This document shows, in pieces, positions 57,459 through 64,000 of a stretch of DNA of 64,000 nt (the stretch's first letter is position 1; each line of letters opens with the position of its first letter). Source of the DNA: Scilla litardierei (taxonomy: Eukaryota; Streptophyta; Magnoliopsida; Asparagales; Asparagaceae); assembly GCA_030789695.1 (NCBI GenBank), contig CM061142.1:601347659-601411658 (forward strand), given 5' to 3'. The position numbers and the translations under genes are program-made. The notes under the pieces are model-generated. The model saw nothing but the letters and a program-made list of their open reading frames with translations. It ran no database searches and was not told where the DNA came from.

Positions 57459-60400
57459 ATGTCTGTCTACTTTTGGAATACAAGAGGGCTAAATAATACA
57501 GCAAGACGATCGGAACTGAGGCAGGCGTTGCGTAAGTACACCCCGTCTATTGTGTGTTTGCTTGAAACAAAAGTCGAATCGAATAATGCTACTCGAATTA
57601 TCAAGTGCTTTGGCAAAGATTGGGATAGCATTGATAATAGAGACTATTATAAGGGTGGTCGAATTGTTATATTCTATATCACTAATATTTGGACTATCAC
57701 TCCTATTACTGCTTCTAATCAGCATGTATCGGTAATTTTCAAAAACTCTGCGGGATTTGAAATGGACCTCACTGCTATTTACGGATTCAATCTTGCAAAT
57801 TCACGACTCCCCCTATGGAGCAGTATGGTGGGTGATTTTTACTCATTCAGTAAGTTGCCGTGGTTAGTAGGAGGGGACTTCAACTGCGTTCGTAATTCAA
57901 GTGAGAAGGTTGGGGGCCGGCAAGTGGATGCTACTGCTATTGATGATTTTAACTGTTGTATTGGCTCCTGTCTGCTTATGGACCTGAAATGTACGGGAAG
58001 CAGTCTTAGTTGGAATAACAGACGCATTGGGGGATGTCGCATCTCAGCTCGGCTTGACCGTGTGCTATGTAATTCGAGCTGGATCAGTAATATGGAGCAC
58101 TCCTACTATGAATATCTACCATCCGGTACTAGCGATCATGCGGCTATGCTCGTTTATCTCCTTCCCAAGGTCATCTCTAAACCTAAACCCTTCAAGTTTT
58201 ATAATTCATGGACCTCATTGCCAGGATTTAAAGATTTGATCACCTACTTCTGGGGCCGGTCTTATGGTGAGTCAGATCTTTGGGGCCTTCATAAAAAGTT
58301 GAGAAACTTGAAAACACCCTTAAAAAATTGGGCGGCTGATAAATTGAATGGCCGAAGTGTTAATATTTGCCGAGCCAAGCTTCACAGTATTCAAAGCAAT
58401 CCAAATTTAAAAAGTGATCCTGATCTCCAGAAGCTAGAAGCTTTGGCTTCTCATGAACTAGTGAATGCTCTGAAAATGGAGGAAGAGGATTTACGTCAAA
58501 AAAGCCGTCAAAATTGGCTCTCTCTGGGGGATAGAAATTCCAAGTTCTTTTATACGGCTATGAAAGCACGGCAATGTTATAATAACTTGCATCACCTTAT
58601 TTCCCCTGATGGTAATATGAATGCCAATATCGATGCTCTTCGTATGGAGGCTCCAATTTTCTATCAAAATTTATACCATCAAGAAGACTATTGGGATGTT
58701 TTCCCTAATGTTATCCCTAAACGGAAGATTACTGATCAAGCTGCCAGTTGGATGGATTTACCTGTTACCCCAGTTGAAATCAGATGTGCCATGTTCCAAA
58801 TTGATAAAGACAAAGCTCCAGGACCGGATGGATTTAACGCCAAATTCTTTCAGCACAATTGGGACATTATAGGAGCTGATGTCATCTCTGGTATCACTAA
58901 TTTTTTTACATCAGGTAAAATGCCTTCCTCTGTCAATCATGCTTTCTTGACACTTGTGCCTAAGAATGCTAAGGCGAGTGGGTTGGGGGATTACAGGCCT
59001 ATTGCTTGCTGCAATGTCCTCTATAAAACCATTAGTAAGATTTTGTGCAATAGGCTGAAACAAGTTATTTCAGACCTTATCTCCCCTAATCAGGCGGCCT
59101 TCTTGAAAGATAGGTTGCTGGCTGACTGCACTCTCCTTGCTCATGAACAGATTCGTGATTTTAGCAATCCTATGGGGGCCAGGACTTGTATTAAACTGGA
59201 TATACGTAAGGCGTTTGACAGTGTTAACAGGGCTTTTATTTTATTCCTCCTGCATCAGCTGGGTTTCAAGTCCACTTTCATTAATTGGATCTCCCAATGT
59301 ATTTCCTCCCCTGTGTTCTCTGTTCTTGTGGATGGATCCCCAGAAGGGTACTTTGGTTCTAACAGAGGTTTGCGTCAGGGAGACCCCCTCTCCCCGTACC
59401 TGTTCGTGCTCGTTATGGAGGCCTTCTCCCTGCTCTTGGCCATTGCAGAATCCTCAGGTACTATACATCCTATGCGTAGAGCGGGATCTATCTCTCATCT
59501 GCTCTTTGCTGATGACCTACTAGTCTTCTGTCGTGGTAATCCGCACTCTCTACTTGGGCTCAAAGCTTTGCTGGAAAACTTTTATCACCTATCTGGGCTA
59601 CAGATTAACTGGGATAAATCCTCGGCCATTTTTAGCAAGGGGGTCCGTGATGCACGGAGTTTATCTCAGATACTTGGCATTAAAATGGTAACTTCCTTCA
59701 CCACCTATCTGGGTCTCCCTCTTTCTTCAAACTATCCTAAAGCCTCCTTGTTTTCACGTCTTGTTGATAAATGTAAGAAGAGGCTTCTAGGTTGGTCTTC
59801 CTCACTACTGTCTATCCCTGGGAAAATTGAGCTTGTACGCTCTGTCATTTATGGAATGGTGGCTTTTTGGATGCAAGCGTACTGCTTTCCGCACTCTGTT
59901 ATTAGATCTATTAACTCAGCTTGCAGGAAATTCATTTGGGGGAAAATGATTGGCTGGTCCTGGAAAGACATGTGCACTCCTAAGAAGGAGGGAGGAGTAG
60001 GATTGAGGCAGCTGGCGGATTTGAATGTCGCCTCTGGTGTTTGTCTGACCTGGAGAGTTCTTTCTAATAAGGGCATCTGGGCCCACTATATGAGGAAGCA
60101 CCATGATCCAGTGGACAATGGATTCTATATGGATAAACCAATTCCTTCCAGCTCTGGAACCTGGAAGTATATTCTTAAGAGCCGTCAGATATCACAAAAG
60201 CTTATTAAACGGTCCATCAAGGATGGCAAAACAACGTTATTCTGGTATGATAACTGGCACCCTAGGGGACCCCTACATCTTCTCCAAGTTCCATTGGCTG
60301 GCACTGAATTAACTCGGGTGGGGGATTTTTGGACGGGCACTCAGTGGCTTAATGTTCCAGCCGTTGACACCATTGGCAATCCTCTACAGAATATTACACT

Positions 60401-61010
60401 ATGTGACGGAAATGATGAATGGTGCTGGATTAAAGGCAGGAACTCCAATCTTTGTGCAGCCTGGGAGCAGGTTAGAACGCCAGGGGTTCCTTTTCGCTAC
60501 TATGATGTTGTGTGGCATTCACATCATGTACCAAAGATGTCCATAGCATTGTTGCGAGCTCTTCGAGGTAAATTACCTACCAAAGATCGGCTACATTATT
60601 TGGGTAACATCTCTGACAGATGCTGTGTGCTTTGTGACCGGAAAGTTGAAGAGAGTTTAGCTCATATCTTTTTTGAATGTGACTACACCAAATATATTTT
60701 AATTAGGAGCTTGCTCAAGCTTGGAATCTCAAGCTTTGTGCCATCCTCTATTTCTGGAGTTTGTGACTTGATCCTACTAAAGTATAAGAAGACGGAACTG
60801 GTGGGTGTTCTGGCCAAAATAGTTCTGTCATCTATGGTTTGGCACATTTGGAAACAGCGCAACAAACGCATTTTTGAAGGTAAATTGGCCACTAAAACAG
60901 CTCTTTTTGAGGAGATCGCTTCGGATGTAAAGATATGTCTTAGTGGTTTGGATATTGAAGCGGACACGGACTCTGAGCCCTTTGCTAATTGGGGTCTTAT
61001 TACTGACTGA
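57459..61010 (+). CDS. LINE ORF2: endonuclease, reverse transcriptase, zf-RVT
   Basis: 1183 residues, six bases after ORF1. Endonuclease: WNTRGLNN, LLETKVES, GGDFNCVRNS, SDHAAML (catalytic Asn, Glu, Asp and His positions visible). RT: PGPDGFNAKFFQ, LVPKNAKASGLGDYRPI, KLDIRKAFDSVN, GLRQGDPLSPYLFVLVME and FADDLLVF. The C-terminal zf-RVT region has LRALRGKLPTKDRL and CVLCDRKVEESLAHIFFEC. It nicks target DNA and primes reverse transcription there. All key residues are present; length is usual for the family. Confidence 0.93.
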   Translation: MSVYFWNTRGLNNTARRSELRQALRKYTPSIVCLLETKVESNNATRIIKCFGKDWDSIDNRDYYKGGRIVIFYITNIWTITPITASNQHVSVIFKNSAGFEMDLTAIYGFNLANSRLPLWSSMVGDFYSFSKLPWLVGGDFNCVRNSSEKVGGRQVDATAIDDFNCCIGSCLLMDLKCTGSSLSWNNRRIGGCRISARLDRVLCNSSWISNMEHSYYEYLPSGTSDHAAMLVYLLPKVISKPKPFKFYNSWTSLPGFKDLITYFWGRSYGESDLWGLHKKLRNLKTPLKNWAADKLNGRSVNICRAKLHSIQSNPNLKSDPDLQKLEALASHELVNALKMEEEDLRQKSRQNWLSLGDRNSKFFYTAMKARQCYNNLHHLISPDGNMNANIDALRMEAPIFYQNLYHQEDYWDVFPNVIPKRKITDQAASWMDLPVTPVEIRCAMFQIDKDKAPGPDGFNAKFFQHNWDIIGADVISGITNFFTSGKMPSSVNHAFLTLVPKNAKASGLGDYRPIACCNVLYKTISKILCNRLKQVISDLISPNQAAFLKDRLLADCTLLAHEQIRDFSNPMGARTCIKLDIRKAFDSVNRAFILFLLHQLGFKSTFINWISQCISSPVFSVLVDGSPEGYFGSNRGLRQGDPLSPYLFVLVMEAFSLLLAIAESSGTIHPMRRAGSISHLLFADDLLVFCRGNPHSLLGLKALLENFYHLSGLQINWDKSSAIFSKGVRDARSLSQILGIKMVTSFTTYLGLPLSSNYPKASLFSRLVDKCKKRLLGWSSSLLSIPGKIELVRSVIYGMVAFWMQAYCFPHSVIRSINSACRKFIWGKMIGWSWKDMCTPKKEGGVGLRQLADLNVASGVCLTWRVLSNKGIWAHYMRKHHDPVDNGFYMDKPIPSSSGTWKYILKSRQISQKLIKRSIKDGKTTLFWYDNWHPRGPLHLLQVPLAGTELTRVGDFWTGTQWLNVPAVDTIGNPLQNITLCDGNDEWCWIKGRNSNLCAAWEQVRTPGVPFRYYDVVWHSHHVPKMSIALLRALRGKLPTKDRLHYLGNISDRCCVLCDRKVEESLAHIFFECDYTKYILIRSLLKLGISSFVPSSISGVCDLILLKYKKTELVGVLAKIVLSSMVWHIWKQRNKRIFEGKLATKTALFEEIASDVKICLSGLDIEADTDSEPFANWGLITD

Positions 61011-61220
61011 CCACTTGTGTATTTTGGCTTTTTCGCTTATTTTGGCATATTTTGGCCACATGTATGTATATTCGAGTACTTCAGGTAGTAATAGATGATG
61101 GTAATCTGTAGGGGGTGACGGCGCTTGTGCCCTCTCCCCTCTCTTTTTATTATCTCTATTTCTAACTTGCAGTTAGGCTTGTATATTTCTCTCAGATTTA
61201 ATAAAGACTAATTCAACTTG

Positions 61221-61224
<4 letters not shown>

Positions 61225-61272
<48 letters not shown>
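61225..61272. repeat. (TA)n microsatellite, LINE 3' side
   Basis: About 24 TA units after the LINE 3' end. Probably the same target microsatellite as at 55645-55718. Confidence 0.9.
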
Positions 61273-61273
<1 letters not shown>

Positions 61274-63794
61274 TTAACTAAACCTAGGTCTAACCGTTAT
61301 AATAAGCCTTCACATTATTATTATATAATAACCCAAAGTTCTGAACTTAGCTTTGCACCCTATTTTTATAAACTATAGGCCAACCCTAAGGCTAATAAGC
61401 CTTCACATGCTGCTCATTCCCCTAAAGATTAATTTTATTAAAAAAACCCTATGCTACAACCATCACGTGCTGCCCCGCCCTATTTCTATGTAATATTAAC
61501 CTAGGCCTTTGTTTTTGCTTCTCACACCCAGCACACACCCGTTTTCTTAGCTAATAAACCCTAGAGAGAGACTCTAGGCCCAACCCACGTTATCTACATG
61601 CTATAAACCTAGCATCAACCCTAGGCCTCCTCTTCTATTCCCAGCCGCCGCCTGCTACAACTCTTCTCCCCCATGCTCACGAGGCAACACCCAAGCACAG
61701 CCCTGCCCGACTTATTCTCCCATTTCGCACACAAGCCCCCTTCTCCACGCAATGATGGCATCACCCCGACCCCATTGCAAACACCTCGCCAGCCCCTACT
61801 CATGGCCCTGCTCCCTTCGTTTCTCCTCCGCGCTCCTCACCGGAGATCCGGTGTCCAACGGCATCCCACACCCCAGGCCCGCTGCGCCACAGTCGCCCAA
61901 GCAGCCGTTGGCCTCTCCCCTCTCGCGCCCAGGACGTCGTGGCCTCCTCCGTGTGCTGCTGCTCCCCAGCATCGCGATGCCACGACAGCATCCTCACGGA
62001 CTCCCCATCACCATGAACCGCTGCCCAGCTCCACCGCAAGGCAGCCGCGGCTCCTTTCCTCCCCAACGGCTTCCCCTCCATAGTCCGGGACCCCATCGAG
62101 AGCCACTGCATTGTTGTGCCACTACAGATCGCCCTCAACGCCACAACAGCCGCACTTCCATTCCCTCTGTCGCTGCCATGCTCGCTGCCACCGTTTGGCG
62201 TCACCGTACCCTCGTCGAGCACCCTGCAACCTAACAGCTCGAGAACTTGGTAAGTTTATTTGGAATACTACATATGGGTTTTATAAGAGTAAACAGTGCT
62301 TCCCTATTGCATGACAGTGGGTTGTTATATGTTTACACCCTTAATTTCTGTTAAATTAGTGTTACTATTAGAAGTGAGCTTATACCTATGTTACAGTGGG
62401 GATATTAGTGTAGTTGGTGTGTGTGAATCATTTACAAGTCAGTCTATATACTTACAAATGCATGATAAGTACGGTTATTAATATGGTTGGGAATGTACGC
62501 CTTATAAAAATATATGTTAACGGTTGGTATTTAACAAATGCCTCTGGTCGTTATATGCGTGCAATATAGGTTAGATACATGTTATTTAATTTGGTTAATA
62601 TTTTCTTTAGCTTGATTATATATCCATGACACAGATATATGAATATTTCCTCTTTTGTAAAGGCTAAAATGCTAGCTGATAATAAGTTATACATAGGTTG
62701 TAATACGTAAGTCCTAGACTCGTGATGCTAGTAATAAATTATAAACACATGAGGTACAGTATAGCATAGTGTAGTACCATTATTATTAGCTTATCATTGC
62801 ATGTCTACGGTCGCAGATATATCGTACCTATCACCGCAAATCACATGGACCCGATCTACTTGTGTGTTCTATCAAACCAGCAAATCGCTACCACCATAGC
62901 GAAGTACTCGTCGAGACGAATCCAACGACACCAAGAACGTCGAAATCAGGCAAGTATATGATTTGTTATGAATTTTAGAAGTTTCGGCACGTTTACGCCG
63001 CCTTCATGTTTTGCTGTGTACCTCAAAATTTAGATGTGAAATGACGTACAAACTGACACCATAATGACTAGGACGAAAATTGGGATCCAACGGTATATCA
63101 TACGATATATCCCCAATTTAAACAACTAGAGAAAGAAATTGTTCTTGTAGCAAGTTGAACAAAAAGGACAAAATCGTCATTATTGAAATTACGGAACCGG
63201 TCGTTCGACCCGCTTCCGCTTTGCAGAACTGTCACCATAAAACACTAATATTGATAACAATGGAATTCAGTGAGTCTTGACATGATTAACAATATGGACA
63301 TCGTGAAATCGTGCGCCCCGAAGGCGGTATCGTGATATCGTGATGTCGTGTGAGTCGACTAGGCCGGCTCGTGTTCCGGCAAAACTTTTGGGTGGGGTTA
63401 GGGTTGAGCGGCCACTGGGCGTATGAAAGGTACTCTCCTCAAGAGCACCCGACGCGGTGGGTTAGTGTCAATCACGGTAAGCCCCCGTGAGAGGAACGAC
63501 CTTCTCATCACGACCTAAAGGCGAGAACCCTAGATTAGATGTGAATTCTTGACATGGACATTGAACGCTAACTTGGTCATCTTGAAATTGAAATGCTAAC
63601 GAACTCAGAGAACCTTAACTTTAATCTTGCAACCGTGTAGAACTGCATGCTAGGATTGTTTCGTTTCTGTTCTGAAATTGTTCAATATTTAATTCCTGCA
63701 GTCGTTTTTCTTAATATTATTAAATGCTTCTAAAAATTCATATATCTGTCATATACTTCGCCTTGGGATGCTAACTTTTCTTGCAGACCCCTAG

Positions 63795-63828
63795 CTGACA
63801 TACATTCATGTTTGTGGATGTATGTCAG
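63795..63828 (+). other. Conserved LTR hairpin, third family
   Basis: CTGACATACAT pairs perfectly with ATGTATGTCAG over 11 bp around a 12-nt loop. Position and flanks match the CTGACATGTG hairpins of the other LTRs. Confidence 0.7.
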
Positions 63829-64000
63829 GTTCAGAGCTTGAGTACCAGGAGGACCAGTACGCGACGCCTAACTTGGAGAGCCAGAGTTGTCGAAGACGTC
63901 GAGACGTTTTCTGCAGAAGACTAGAGTCTCTTTTCCGTCACTGCTTTGAGTTTTAATTTAGTTCCTTGTAGTAGGATTAGTGTTTTGTTGTAGTTTCCTT

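Larger units (their letters stand above)
55719..61224 (+). mobile_element. L1-type LINE with both ORFs open
   Basis: ORF1 and ORF2 are complete and separated by six bases, and a TA microsatellite lies on each side. There is no recognisable 5' UTR: ORF1 starts 12 nt after the (TA)n. There is no poly(A) tail either; the 3' side is AATAAAG then (TA)n. The target duplication cannot be separated from the TA repeats. Because the 5' UTR promoter is lacking, this copy may be a near-full-length 5' truncation. Confidence 0.9.
55187..64000 (+). repeat. Third-family Gypsy-like LTR, split by a LINE, runs off window
   Basis: It begins TGTAACGACCGG at 55187, like the other Gypsy LTRs. After the LINE (55719-61224) it continues with a CT/GC-rich leader (61621-62234), a donor CTTG|GTAAGT near 62250, an AATCAGGCAAGT motif (62944), a GTTCCGGC...GGGTTAGGG block (63370-63410) and the CTGACATACAT hairpin (63795-63828), followed by AGAGCTTGAGTACC. 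These are counterparts of the other LTR landmarks in the same order. There is no AGTCGGTC array. The frames at 61673-62234 look like leader sequence, not a gene. The end lies beyond 64000. Confidence 0.55.

Noticed and set aside
61673..62234. GC-rich overlapping ORFs of 136 and 160 residues
   Set aside because: Both strands are open, composition is Pro/Ser/His-rich, and the place corresponds to the LTR leader. No motif supports a protein.
1..64000. tRNA, rRNA or organelle-derived segments
   Set aside because: I saw no cloverleaf-like A and B box pairs, rRNA landmarks or plastid/mitochondrial genes. A covariance-model scan was not possible.

Overview
The window is TE-dense nuclear DNA of a flowering plant. 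The support is a Sirevirus-type Copia element, chromodomain-bearing Ty3/Gypsy (Tekay-like) elements, a plant Rep/helicase Helitron, an L1-type LINE with a zf-RVT tail, GT-AG introns and AAACCCTA (telobox) motifs. I see no intact host gene, tRNA, rRNA or CRISPR array. Only host-like exons remain: an unidentified six-exon 3' gene end and a broken RNA polymerase II largest-subunit fragment, both beside the Helitron.

Layout: 1-1917 is a partial Tekay-family LTR next to an older decayed LTR (1918-3338) and a gag stub. 3520-6026 is non-coding and partly GT-rich. A complete minus-strand Sirevirus Copia element lies at 6032-18567, flanked by TATAG duplications, and splits that GT-rich stretch. A Helitron-like region follows from about 18969: about 7.7 kb of AT-rich, internally repeated DNA, then a tandem array of 195-nt exons, then a decayed Rep/helicase gene ending near 32843. 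A Tekay Gypsy element (32893-52404) is inserted just downstream, and its gag is split by a second, younger relative (35871-45615; GTTGA duplication). After the nest come the six-exon fragment (52490-53283) and the Pol II fragment (54271-54486). From 55187 to the window end is a third LTR family, interrupted by a LINE (55719-61224) with both ORFs open.

The most striking signal crosses element families. A 76-nt palindromic unit (10-14-10-8-10-14-10; ends AGTCGGTC/GACCGACT, up to four ACCGAC cores matching the DRE/CRT site of DREB/CBF factors) is arrayed just upstream of the TATA box in both the Copia LTRs and the Gypsy LTRs. It occurs again upstream of the Copia env-like ORF. I count about 31 units. 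Several units carry 14-nt cores mirrored in their two arms, with mismatches mostly transitions, which suggests selection for or inheritance of a hairpin. The obvious hypothesis is a stress-responsive promoter module shared by unrelated retrotransposons.

Other notable signals: a probable spliced intron between gag and pol in both Gypsy copies (111 and 113 nt, yet both splice in frame), a 72-nt integrase intron present in one copy and absent in the other, a stem conserved by compensatory changes across LTR families, and seven to eight tandem frame-preserving exon modules in the Helitron gene. Coordinates are read by eye; no alignment or search was run.
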